This document shows, one piece after another, positions 17,828 to 25,363 of a DNA stretch of 64,000 nucleotides. A program made the position numbers and the translations under genes. The stretch comes from Aquimarina sediminis. GTDB taxonomy: Bacteria > Bacteroidota > Bacteroidia > Flavobacteriales > Flavobacteriaceae. The stretch's first letter is position 1. Every line of letters begins with the position of its first letter. The stretch spans positions 124,001 to 188,000 of the forward strand of contig NZ_POYJ01000005.1 of NCBI RefSeq assembly GCF_002895435.1, written 5' to 3'. Below the pieces are notes generated by a model. That model searched no databases and was not told the DNA's origin. It saw nothing but the letters and a program-made list of their open reading frames with translations.

Positions 17828-18376
17828 TTAATCACTTTTTAAAAAAGCTTCAATTTTTTTGGAAGCTAAGTGATAAGAAGCTTTTAAAGCCCCTTCGCTG
17901 GTTTCAAGAATTTCTGACATTTCTCTATATTTAAGTTCTTGAAAATATTTCATATTAAAAACTTGTTGTTGTTTTTGAGGTAATGTGGCAATCGCTTTTT
18001 GTAATTTTAATTGTATTTGATCTCCTTCATAATAAATATCCGCTTCAAGGTTTTGTATTAGTTGTTGACTTAACTCTTCATTACTAATTTTAAATTTTTT
18101 AGCTTTTTGGTTAAGGAATGTAATTGATTCATTAGTCGCTATGCGATATAACCAGGAATATAATTTACTATCTCCTTTAAATTTTTTTATATTTCTATAT
18201 ACCTTAATAAAGACATTTTGTAACACATCATCTGTATCATCATGATTCTTTACCATATTTCGGATATGCCAATAAAGTCTTTGTTGATATAAAGCAACAA
18301 GCTTACCAAAGGCTATATTAATATCCTTTCCCGATTGTAACTTGACGAGTAAATCTTGCTCTTCTTGTGTATTCAA
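17828..18376 (-). CDS. ECF RNA polymerase sigma factor
   Basis: The 182-residue sigma-70 family protein has region 2 (DDTDDVLQNVFIKVYRNIKK, then DSKLYSWLYRIATNESITFL) and region 4 (LPQKQQQVFNMKYFQELKYR and a helix-turn-helix ending AKKIE-like). It directs RNA polymerase to stress-type promoters. It heads the operon sigma, anti-sigma, Spy-like protein, which suggests an envelope-stress response. Its divergent neighbour is the small-RNA array at 18.59-19.56 kb. Confidence 0.92.
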   Translation of the reverse strand: MNTQEEQDLLVKLQSGKDINIAFGKLVALYQQRLYWHIRNMVKNHDDTDDVLQNVFIKVYRNIKKFKGDSKLYSWLYRIATNESITFLNQKAKKFKISNEELSQQLIQNLEADIYYEGDQIQLKLQKAIATLPQKQQQVFNMKYFQELKYREMSEILETSEGALKASYHLASKKIEAFLKSD

Positions 18377-18555
18377 AGATAAATTTATTTTATTGATGAA
18401 AATAATGCCCTATATCCATGATGTATGACTAATGTACACAAAAAAGGTTTAATTCGGATGCGAAATTAATTAAATACTTTTTGTAGGAAAATGTAGGAAT
18501 AAATGTTAAATAATAGGATATTTTGCTTAAATTTTGGATAAAATGCATTTTTTGT

Positions 18556-18585
18556 TTGGTTAACTCAAAATAAGTAGTATCTTTA
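18556..18585 (+). promoter_or_regulatory. Promoter of small-RNA copy 1
   Basis: TTG at 18556-18558, 19-bp spacer, TATCTTTA at 18578-18585. This is the Bacteroidota sigma-A form. The upstream 75 bp resemble those of copy 4, not those of copies 2 and 3. Confidence 0.75.
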
Positions 18586-18589
18586 CAGT

Positions 18590-18718
18590 GTAATAATGAT
18601 TGAGTCTTTCATTCCCCCCAAGATGAAAGTTTTTATAAAAGTGAGTTTTAATTTTAGAGTAAGCCCCTAAATTAAGATGATTTGTGTGAAGAGAAAGAGT
18701 GCGAAAGCACTCTTTTTT
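18590..18718 (+). ncRNA. Tandem small RNA, copy 1 of 4
   Basis: About 129 nt from the expected start near 18590 to the end of the T-run. It shows a hairpin CTTTCAT/ATGAAAG with a C-rich loop (UCCCCCCAAG), an A/U stem UUAAUUUUAG/CUAAAUUAA with loop AGUAAGCCC, a conserved linker GAUGAUUUGUGUGAAGAG, and a terminator stem AAGAGTGC/GCACTCTT with loop GAAA followed by T6. No gene follows on this strand. This copy lacks one base relative to copies 2-4 (before CTTTCAT), so the short ORF found in the others is frameshifted here while the hairpin core is kept. Unknown family; the Rfam Flavo-1 motif is one candidate to test. Confidence 0.75.
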
Positions 18719-18836
18719 ATGTTTAAAGGTTTTTTAAATACATTTAAATAAGTAGGGTAATTCTTACTTAAAACATGTTTATTACAAGTATTTGATAGTT
18801 AAAAACAATAAAATACGATAAAAAGCATTATTTTGC

Positions 18837-18866
18837 TTGTGTAATACAAAATTAGTTGTATCTTTA
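18837..18866 (+). promoter_or_regulatory. Promoter of small-RNA copy 2
   Basis: TTG at 18837-18839, 19-bp spacer, TATCTTTA at 18859-18866. About 70 bp upstream match copy 3 closely. Confidence 0.75.
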
Positions 18867-18870
18867 CAGT

Positions 18871-18941
18871 GTAATAATGATTGAGTACTTTCATTCCCCC
18901 CAAGATGAAAGTTTTTATAAAAGTGAGTTTTAATTTTAGAG
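18871..18941 (+). ncRNA. Tandem small RNA, copy 2 of 4 (5' part with 18-codon ORF)
   Basis: The 5' part of the 18871-19000 unit. It holds the C-rich-loop hairpin ACTTTCAT/ATGAAAGT and the short ORF at 18877-18933, which encodes MIEYFHSPQDESFYKSEF. The ORF starts about 6 nt from the presumed transcript start, so it would be nearly leaderless. Whether it is translated is unknown. The 3' part (second stem, linker, terminator) is listed next; together they form one transcript. Confidence 0.55.
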
Positions 18942-19000
18942 TAAGCCCCTAAATTAAGATGATTTGTGTGAAGAGAAAGAGTGCAACTGCACTCTTTTTT
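18871..19000 (+). ncRNA. Tandem small RNA, copy 2 of 4 (whole unit)
   Basis: The 130-nt unit is nearly identical to copy 3 and very close to copies 1 and 4. The order is C-rich-loop hairpin, A/U stem with loop AGUAAGCCC, conserved linker, then terminator GAGTGC/GCACTC with loop AACT and T6. It begins 281 bp after the start of copy 1. The same unit contains the 18-codon ORF described in the 5'-part entry. Confidence 0.75.
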
Positions 19001-19122
19001 CTTTTTAATAGTACTTGTCAAAAAAAATCTATATTTGTAGTATAAATCCTACTTAATTATTGATTTGATTTCTATTTGATACTGTAAAAAACAATGAAAT
19101 ACGATAAAAGGCATTTTTTTAT

Positions 19123-19152
19123 TTGTGTATTACAAAATTAGTTGTATCTTTA
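19123..19152 (+). promoter_or_regulatory. Promoter of small-RNA copy 3
   Basis: TTG at 19123-19125, 19-bp spacer, TATCTTTA at 19145-19152, in an upstream block shared with copy 2. Confidence 0.75.
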
Positions 19153-19156
19153 CAGT

Positions 19157-19286
19157 GTAATAATGATTGAGTACTTTCATTCCCCCCAAGATGAAAGTTT
19201 TTATAAAAGTGAGTTTTAATTTTAGAATAAGCCCCTAAATTAAGATGATTTGTGTGAAGAGAAAGAGTGCAATAGCACTCTTTTTT
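19157..19286 (+). ncRNA. Tandem small RNA, copy 3 of 4
   Basis: The 130-nt unit starts 286 bp after copy 2. The body matches copy 2 except for one change in the loop of the second stem (AGUAAGCCC to AAUAAGCCC). The terminator stem is unchanged with loop AATA and T6. The 18-codon ORF at 19163-19219 encodes the same peptide as copy 2. Confidence 0.75.
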
Positions 19287-19391
19287 ATTATTCAATTTTA
19301 AAAAATGTAGGATTAGTACTACGGATTGGAGTCATATTTGTTAAATAAAAGGATTAAATGCTTTAATTTTAGATAAAATTCATATTTTTTT

Positions 19392-19421
19392 TTGGAGTCT
19401 CGAATATTTAACTTATATTTA
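19392..19421 (+). promoter_or_regulatory. Promoter of small-RNA copy 4
   Basis: TTG at 19392-19394, 19-bp spacer, TATATTTA at 19414-19421. The upstream block is homologous to that of copy 1. Confidence 0.75.
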
Positions 19422-19425
19422 CAAT

Positions 19426-19558
19426 GTAATAATGATTGAGTACTTTCATTTCCCCCAAGATGAAAGATATTATAAAAGTGAGTTTTAATTTTAGAGTAAG
19501 CCCCTAAATTAAGATGATTTGTGTGAAGAAAAAAGAGTGCATTTGCACTCTTTTTTTT
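19426..19558 (+). ncRNA. Tandem small RNA, copy 4 of 4
   Basis: The 133-nt unit starts 269 bp after copy 3. The first hairpin keeps the CTTTCAT/ATGAAAG core with loop UUCCCCCAAG. The terminator has loop ATTT, T8 after it and A6 before it, so it can also end the minus-strand exporter transcript stopping at 19586. The ORF at 19432-19488 is still in frame with three amino-acid changes (MIEYFHFPQDERYYKSEF). Confidence 0.75.
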
Positions 19559-19585
19559 GTTTGTAATAACTTGTAAATCACATAT

Positions 19586-21412
19586 TTAACTCTCCAGAGA
19601 TTGCATGTTAACTAATTTTTGGTATGTTCCTTCTCTAGAAATAAGCTCATCGTGCGTTCCTTGTTCAACTATATTTCCTTTTTGCATTACAACGATTAAA
19701 TCTGAGTTTTGTATTGTAGACAATCTATGGGCAATAACTATACTTGTTCTGTTTTTCATCATGTTCTCTAAAGCAGATTGTACAAGTTGCTCACTTTCAG
19801 TATCAAGAGCAGAGGTTGCTTCATCAAGAATCATAATCGGCGGATTTTTTAATACAGCACGTGCTATAGATAAACGTTGCTTTTGTCCACCACTAAGTTT
19901 ATTTCCGCTATCACCTATATTTGTTTCGATTCCATTGGATAAATCTTTTACAAATTCCCAAGCATTTGCTACTTTCAGGGCTTTTATTATATCTTCATCT
20001 GATGCTTCTTGATCGCCTACTAGTAGATTGTTTTTTATAGAATCATTAAACAAAATAGAATCTTGCGTTACCAAACCCATTAATCCTCTTAATGAATGTT
20101 TGGTTATATTTCTTATATCAATATCATCTATTTTAATACTTCCTTTATTTATATCATAGAATCTGGTTACCAAATTGGCAATCGTAGATTTACCACTACC
20201 TGACTGTCCAACTAATGCTACGGTACTACCTTTAGGAACTTTTAAAGAAAAATTGTTTAGTACATATTCATCTTCATATTTAAAAGATATATTTTCAATA
20301 GTAATATCCGAATTAAAACCTTCTTTTTTACCAGCCCCAGGAGCGTCTTCTAAAGGTGAAGTTGTATTGAGTATTTCTAGTACACGTTCGGCTGCTGCAT
20401 TACCTCTTTTTACTCCGTAACTAGCTTTTGATATAGCCTTGGCAGGGGTCAAAATATTATAGGCAAGTCCCATATAGACAATAAAAAGACCTGGATCCAA
20501 AGATTTTTCTACAAGTACCATTTGTCCACCATACCATAACAGAATTGAAATAGTAGTTATCCCAAGAAATTCACTCGTTGGTGATGCAAGATTCTGCCTA
20601 TTGAGTAGTGAATTAGAGAAGTTATAGAAACGAGAAGTAGATTGTTTAAATTTACTTCCGAACAATTTTTCAGCATTAAATCCTTTTATTACTTTGAGTC
20701 CTCCTAAAGTTTCTTCAACAATAGAAAGGAAGAAACCTTGTTCTTTTTGAACTTTGTCAGAATGTTTTTTTAATTTTTTTCCTATTAATGATATTAAAAA
20801 CCCTGATACGGGTATAAAAATGAAAACAAATATGGTTAGTTTTAAGCTTATCAAAAGCATGGTGGATATTGTAAATAAAATCATTAAAGGTTCTCTTACA
20901 ATAAGTTCTAAAATGGATAAAAAAGAATGCTGTATTTCTAAAACATCTGTCGAAATCCTTGCAATAGTATCTCCTTTTCTTTTTTCAGAAAAATAGGAGA
21001 GAGGCAATTCTACAGTCTTTTGATATAATTCATTACGGATATCTTTTAGAACACCATTCCTTAAAAAGGTAATAAAATACATTGCTAAGTAACCAAAAAT
21101 ATTTTTAAGGAAGAACATGCTGACCACTAGGATAACCATAAAGATTAACACGTCATCATTACCTTGATCAGCTTTTTGAGTAACAAAATAATTAAGATAA
21201 TTCTCCCCATACTCTTTTGCTTTTAGGATACCTTCCCATTTAGGTTCAATTCTAACCTTTTCTGTTTTTCCAAACAAAACATTGAGCATAGGAAACAAAG
21301 ATACCATGGCAAAAGTTCCAAAAAGAGCGTAAAAAACATTGGAGATTATATTTAATATAGCATATAGCTTGTAGGGTTTCGCAAAGCGAAGAACTTGTTT
21401 AAAATAATTCAT
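19586..21412 (-). CDS. MsbA-like ABC exporter (fused membrane and ATPase domains)
   Basis: The 608-residue half-transporter has six membrane helices over about residues 15-320 and a nucleotide-binding domain after about 365. Walker A is GQSGSGKST, the signature LSGGQKQRLSIARA, Walker B IMILDEATSALD, and the switch histidine is in IVIAHRLST. Such homodimers export lipids, lipid A precursors or drugs; the closest general type is MsbA. It lies in a minus-strand run with phosphohexomutase and glycosyltransferase genes, consistent with envelope synthesis. Copy 4 of the small-RNA array converges on its 3' end. Confidence 0.94.
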   Translation of the reverse strand: MNYFKQVLRFAKPYKLYAILNIISNVFYALFGTFAMVSLFPMLNVLFGKTEKVRIEPKWEGILKAKEYGENYLNYFVTQKADQGNDDVLIFMVILVVSMFFLKNIFGYLAMYFITFLRNGVLKDIRNELYQKTVELPLSYFSEKRKGDTIARISTDVLEIQHSFLSILELIVREPLMILFTISTMLLISLKLTIFVFIFIPVSGFLISLIGKKLKKHSDKVQKEQGFFLSIVEETLGGLKVIKGFNAEKLFGSKFKQSTSRFYNFSNSLLNRQNLASPTSEFLGITTISILLWYGGQMVLVEKSLDPGLFIVYMGLAYNILTPAKAISKASYGVKRGNAAAERVLEILNTTSPLEDAPGAGKKEGFNSDITIENISFKYEDEYVLNNFSLKVPKGSTVALVGQSGSGKSTIANLVTRFYDINKGSIKIDDIDIRNITKHSLRGLMGLVTQDSILFNDSIKNNLLVGDQEASDEDIIKALKVANAWEFVKDLSNGIETNIGDSGNKLSGGQKQRLSIARAVLKNPPIMILDEATSALDTESEQLVQSALENMMKNRTSIVIAHRLSTIQNSDLIVVMQKGNIVEQGTHDELISREGTYQKLVNMQSLES

Positions 21413-21443
21413 TTAAAATATGTTGATCCGTAATCACTACTGT

Positions 21444-23174
21444 TTAAGTTAGTTCTAAATCTTTTTTTATAGCTTTAATTTTATCGTCTAATATCTGTTG
21501 TACAGTATAAAAATCAGTACTTGCAGAAAGGGGTTCTTGTACACTGATGTAGAATTTTATTTTGGGCTCAGTTCCACTTGGTCTGGCAGCTATTTTGCTT
21601 CCCGCTTCGGTATAAAATATCAATACATTTGATTTTGGGATATCAATTGTATTTTCGGTGTTGTCCAAAATATTTTTGGTAATACTAGTTTGATAATCCT
21701 CAATAAGAACTACTTTTTCATTATTAATATGTTTTGGTGGATTATCTCTTAGGTCTATCATAGTTTGTTTGATCTCTGCTGCACCGTCAATTCCTTTTTT
21801 TACTAGTGAGACCAAGTTTTCTTTATAAAACCCATGTTTAGCATATAAGTCTAATAATGTGTTATAGAAAGAACCACCGTTTGACTTTGTAAATGCAACT
21901 ATTTCACAAGCGAGTAGAGTAGAGGTAACCGCATCTTTATCTCTTACAAAATCACCAACCATAAAACCAAAACTTTCTTCGCCACCACCTACAAATTCGT
22001 TTTCAGGAAAATCTTTGATTAATTTGGCAATCCATTTAAATCCTGTTAATACTTCTTTATACTCTATACCATATGCTTGAGCTAAACTTTGCATCATAGG
22101 AGTTGAAACAATAGTCGAAGCTATAAACTCATTACCACTAAAGCCTTTTTGTTTTTTGTAATTCTCCAAAAGAAACCAAGTCATAACAATCATTGTTTGG
22201 TTTCCATTTAATAACTGTAATTCTCCTTTTTCATTACGAACAGCAATTCCTAGTCGATCACAATCAGGATCTGTACCGATTACGATATCTGCATTAACTT
22301 CTCCTGCAAGTTTCATTGCCATTTCAAGCGCTTCAGGTTCCTCTGGATTAGGGGATTTTACTGTTGGAAAATTACCGTCTGGTTTTGCTTGTTCTTTTAC
22401 AATATGCACATTTTTGTAACCAGCTTTCTCAAGGGTTTCAGGTACTGCAGTAATAGAAGTACCATGCAAAGAAGTAAAAACAATTGTTGTGTTATCTTTC
22501 GCTTCTTGCGTAGCGACAAAACTTCCGTTTTTAACACTTTGCTCGATAAAAATATTGTCAATTTCTTGATCTATTTTTTGTATGAAATCAGGGTTGGCAT
22601 TAAATCTAATATCAGAATATTTTAGCGCATTTATTTCAGAAATAATATCACCATCTTGTGGTGGAACTAATTGCCCTCCATCTTGCCAGTACACTTTATA
22701 ACCATTATACTCTGGAGGGTTGTGGCTTGCTGTTAATACAATGCCACAATGACAACCTAGTTCTTTTACGGCAAAAGATAACTCTGGAGTTGGTCTTAGG
22801 CTAGAGAAAAGATATACTTTTATGCCATTTGCAGAAAAAACATCGGCTACCAATTGAGCTAGTGTATCACTGTTATTTCTACAATCATAGGCGATTACAG
22901 CTTTAGGCTGCTCTTTGGGAAATTCCTTAATAAGGTAGTTGCTTAACCCCTGAGTACTTTTTCCTAATGTATATTTATTAATTCTATTAGTCCCGGCACC
23001 CATAATACCTCGCATACCACCAGTACCAAATTCTAAATCCTTATAAAAACTTTCCTTTAACTCTTCGGGATTGTTATTTTGTAAATTTTTAATTTCTTTT
23101 TGAGTGGTTGTGTCAAAAAAAGGGGTTAGCCATTCTTTAACCCTCGTATCTATAACAGAATCTGTGATTTGCAT
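21444..23174 (-). CDS. Phosphoglucomutase/phosphomannomutase family protein
   Basis: The 576-residue alpha-D-phosphohexomutase has the phosphoserine loop TASHNPPEYNGYK, the metal-binding loop GTDPDCDRLGIAV, the sugar-binding loop GGGEESFGF, and the phosphate-binding loop ARPSGTEPKIKFYI. It interconverts hexose 1- and 6-phosphates, probably glucose. The gene is 31 bp upstream of the ABC exporter and likely cotranscribed. A minus-strand TATTTTTG at 23192-23199 is a likely -7 box. Confidence 0.95.
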   Translation of the reverse strand: MQITDSVIDTRVKEWLTPFFDTTTQKEIKNLQNNNPEELKESFYKDLEFGTGGMRGIMGAGTNRINKYTLGKSTQGLSNYLIKEFPKEQPKAVIAYDCRNNSDTLAQLVADVFSANGIKVYLFSSLRPTPELSFAVKELGCHCGIVLTASHNPPEYNGYKVYWQDGGQLVPPQDGDIISEINALKYSDIRFNANPDFIQKIDQEIDNIFIEQSVKNGSFVATQEAKDNTTIVFTSLHGTSITAVPETLEKAGYKNVHIVKEQAKPDGNFPTVKSPNPEEPEALEMAMKLAGEVNADIVIGTDPDCDRLGIAVRNEKGELQLLNGNQTMIVMTWFLLENYKKQKGFSGNEFIASTIVSTPMMQSLAQAYGIEYKEVLTGFKWIAKLIKDFPENEFVGGGEESFGFMVGDFVRDKDAVTSTLLACEIVAFTKSNGGSFYNTLLDLYAKHGFYKENLVSLVKKGIDGAAEIKQTMIDLRDNPPKHINNEKVVLIEDYQTSITKNILDNTENTIDIPKSNVLIFYTEAGSKIAARPSGTEPKIKFYISVQEPLSASTDFYTVQQILDDKIKAIKKDLELT

Positions 23175-23191
23175 GTTGGTTATTTTTGTTG

Positions 23192-23199
23192 CAAAAATA
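23192..23199 (-). promoter_or_regulatory. -7 box upstream of the phosphohexomutase gene
   Basis: The minus strand reads TATTTTTG, fitting TAnnTTTG, 18 bp before the start codon. The -33 element at the normal distance is not a clean TTG. Confidence 0.4.
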
Positions 23200-23276
23200 C
23201 TATATTTTGCATATTGTCTAAGTGTATTGTCTATTATTTATTGGGGTGCTGAGTTTTGTATAAAAACATCGTTATT

Positions 23277-24224
23277 TTAAAGATGAATTTTTTCGGCTAT
23301 ACTATAGCGTTCTTTGTTTCGCTTGCTAGTTAAGATAATTTCTCCAAGAAATCCTGCCAGAAAAAATTGTGTACCCAGAATCATAGAGGTCAATGCAACA
23401 TAAAATTCGGGTCGTTGAGCAATTAGTCTTCCTTTGGTTTCTATAAAAAGTTTATCAATCCCTAAGTATAGTGAAAAACTAAACCCGACAATGAATAGCA
23501 ATGTGCCGATAAGACCAAAAAAGTGCATAGGTCTTTTCCCAAATCGAGACATAAACCATATGGTAATTAGATCCAAAAATCCATTGATAAATCGGCTCAT
23601 TCCAAATTTGGTCTTACCATATTTCCTAGCTTGGTGGAGTACTACTTTTTCACCAATTTTTCCAAAACCTGCATTCTTTGCAAGCACAGGGATATAACGA
23701 TGCATTTCGCCATGTACATCAATGTTTTTTACGACAATATTTTTATATGCCTTTAATCCACAATTGAAATCGTGTAGTTTAACTCCAGATGTTTTTCGGG
23801 CAGCGGCATTAAACAGTTTAGAAGGTAAGTTTTTGGCAATTACGGAGTCATACCTTTTCTTTTTCCAGCCCGATATCAAGTCAAACCCTTCCTTTATAAT
23901 CAGGTCGTACAATTCTGGGATTTCTTCTGGATTATCTTGTAAATCGGCATCCATAGTAATAACTACATCACCAGTTGCAGTACCAAACCCAGCATGTAAA
24001 GCTTGTGATTTTCCAAAATTTTTTAAAAAACGAATACCTTTTACCTGTTTGTCTTTTTGGGATAATTCTGAAATTGTACTCCATGAATCATCGGTACTAC
24101 CATCATCAATAAAGATGATTTCATAAGAAAAAGAATTGGATTGCATAACTTTTGCAATCCAATCATATAATTCATTAAGAGACTCCTGCTCATTGAGCAG
24201 TGGTATGACTACAGATATATCCAT
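23277..24224 (-). CDS. Family 2 glycosyltransferase with two C-terminal membrane helices
   Basis: The 315-residue protein resembles bacterial dolichol-phosphate-mannose-synthase-like enzymes. It has a GT-A domain with DDGSTDDSW and the metal-binding MDADLQDNPEE, a conserved HQARKYGKTKFGMSRFINGF segment, and two membrane helices near residues 235-258 and 270-295. Relatives transfer a sugar to polyprenyl phosphate. It is separated by 3 bp from the DUF4199 gene upstream, so they form an operon. Confidence 0.93.
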   Translation of the reverse strand: MDISVVIPLLNEQESLNELYDWIAKVMQSNSFSYEIIFIDDGSTDDSWSTISELSQKDKQVKGIRFLKNFGKSQALHAGFGTATGDVVITMDADLQDNPEEIPELYDLIIKEGFDLISGWKKKRYDSVIAKNLPSKLFNAAARKTSGVKLHDFNCGLKAYKNIVVKNIDVHGEMHRYIPVLAKNAGFGKIGEKVVLHQARKYGKTKFGMSRFINGFLDLITIWFMSRFGKRPMHFFGLIGTLLFIVGFSFSLYLGIDKLFIETKGRLIAQRPEFYVALTSMILGTQFFLAGFLGEIILTSKRNKERYSIAEKIHL

Positions 24225-24227
24225 ATG

Positions 24228-24752
24228 TTAATATAAGTCTTGTTTCTTTTGCATAATTAAACCAGCTATAAGAGAAATAATAAAACCAAGGAAAAGGCTA
24301 CCAATTATCGAGACAGCTATACTAATAAAAGGAGAGCTGAATTTTTCTGCAATAGCCATACTTTGTTCTACTAATTCCTCTGTCATATCAGGGTTTTGTA
24401 ACATTTTTTCTCTTTGAGCTTCAAGGACTTGTTGTGTGTAGTCCGGCTCTATTACTGTAGTTAAAGTTAAGGACCAGATTACTCCGATAACACCTCCAAT
24501 AAGAGCAATCCCAATACCTACTTTGATAGCATCCATTAATGCCAGATATCCATTATTAGCAGTTTTGTATGCTTTTATCCCATAGCTAATGATACCTATA
24601 AGAATTGAAAATGAAATAACAGAGTATATCCAATGTGGATCTGTGTAAGCATTGGTTACATACATTATAACACCAAGTAAAACCGAAACGATACCTAATA
24701 ATATTCCGTAGTTTATAATGATCTTTTTTGAAGATGCTTTTTCATTTTCCAT
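24228..24752 (-). CDS. DUF4199 family membrane protein
   Basis: The start at 24752 (MENEKASSKKIIINYG) fits the family; an upstream in-frame ATG at 24794 would add 14 unlikely residues. The roughly 174-residue protein has four membrane helices and the acidic/amphipathic loop QQVLEAQREKMLQNPDMTEE typical of DUF4199. Function is unknown. It is cotranscribed with the glycosyltransferase. Confidence 0.88.
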   Translation of the reverse strand: MENEKASSKKIIINYGILLGIVSVLLGVIMYVTNAYTDPHWIYSVISFSILIGIISYGIKAYKTANNGYLALMDAIKVGIGIALIGGVIGVIWSLTLTTVIEPDYTQQVLEAQREKMLQNPDMTEELVEQSMAIAEKFSSPFISIAVSIIGSLFLGFIISLIAGLIMQKKQDLY

Positions 24753-24870
24753 AATATAATATTGTTTTTGGTTATTTATAAACCATAAGTACACAAAAGT
24801 ACTAAATTGTTACATCAAGACGATAAAAAAAGAAATTTTATAGAAAATGAATAAAAAAGAAAATTTATTA

Positions 24871-24900
24871 TTGCGAGTTCAAAGATTATGATTAAATTTG
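24871..24900 (+). promoter_or_regulatory. Promoter of the L31 gene
   Basis: TTG (24871-24873), 19-bp spacer and TAAATTTG (24893-24900) make a full consensus Bacteroidota promoter, 28 bp before the L31 start codon. Confidence 0.8.
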
Positions 24901-24928
24901 CACCTCGAAAAAAGAAAAGAATAATATA

Positions 24929-25180
24929 ATGAGAAAAGATATTCACCCAGAAAATTATAGATTAGTAGCTTTTAAAGATATGTCTAACGATGAAGTTTTT
25001 TTAACTAAATCTACAGCAAATACTAAAGAAACTCTCGAAGTTGATGGTGTAGAGTATCCGTTAGTGAAATTAGAAATTTCTAGAACTTCTCATCCTTTCT
25101 ATACTGGAAAATCAAAACTTATCGATACTGCAGGACGTATTGACAAGTTCAAAAACAAATATGCCAAATTCAAAAAATAA
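24929..25180 (+). CDS. rpmE2: 50S ribosomal protein L31 type B
   Basis: The 83-residue protein starts [20 protein letters not shown] and contains [20 protein letters not shown]. It lacks the zinc-binding cysteines of the C+ form, so it is the type B, zinc-independent L31. It is a single-gene unit with a consensus promoter and a strong terminator. Confidence 0.97.
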   Translation: MRKDIHPENYRLVAFKDMSNDEVFLTKSTANTKETLEVDGVEYPLVKLEISRTSHPFYTGKSKLIDTAGRIDKFKNKYAKFKK

Positions 25181-25201
25181 TTCGGTACAACAATCTATTG
25201 T

Positions 25202-25233
25202 AAAGCCTTTCTAAACAGAAAGGCTTTTTTTTT
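25202..25233 (+). terminator. Intrinsic terminator of the L31 gene
   Basis: AAAGCCTTTCT (25202-25212) and AGAAAGGCTTT (25217-25227) form an 11-bp stem with loop AAAC, followed by a T-run to 25233. Confidence 0.9.
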
Positions 25234-25309
25234 GTTGAAGACTGTTATGTTGGTAATTTATTTTACAAATAAATTCGTCAAACAACGTTATTTTTATCAT
25301 CAACGTCAT

Positions 25310-25317
25310 TATTTTTG
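25310..25317 (+). promoter_or_regulatory. -7 box of the GlmU-like gene
   Basis: TATTTTTG fits TAnnTTTG about 47 bp before the start codon; TTA replaces TTG at the -33 position. Confidence 0.5.
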
Positions 25318-25363
25318 CACCGATTCATTTTAACAATAATTATTAATCTTTTTGATATAGTAT

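Noticed and set aside
18782..19021. Minus-strand 79-codon ORF across small-RNA copy 2
   Set aside because: It runs antisense through the promoter and body of copy 2 and owes its length to the repeat sequence; no family.
18953..19050. Second short ORF at the 3' end of the units (ATGATTTGTGTG...)
   Set aside because: It runs through the terminator and is frameshifted in copy 4.
18590..19558. Repeat array considered as a CRISPR
   Set aside because: Repeats are about 130 bp and spacers about 150 bp with related sequences; CRISPR repeats are 20-50 bp with unrelated spacers, and no cas gene is near.
18590..19558. Array considered as tandem riboswitches or leader RNAs
   Set aside because: No gene follows on the plus strand; the next gene (19586-21412) is on the opposite strand.
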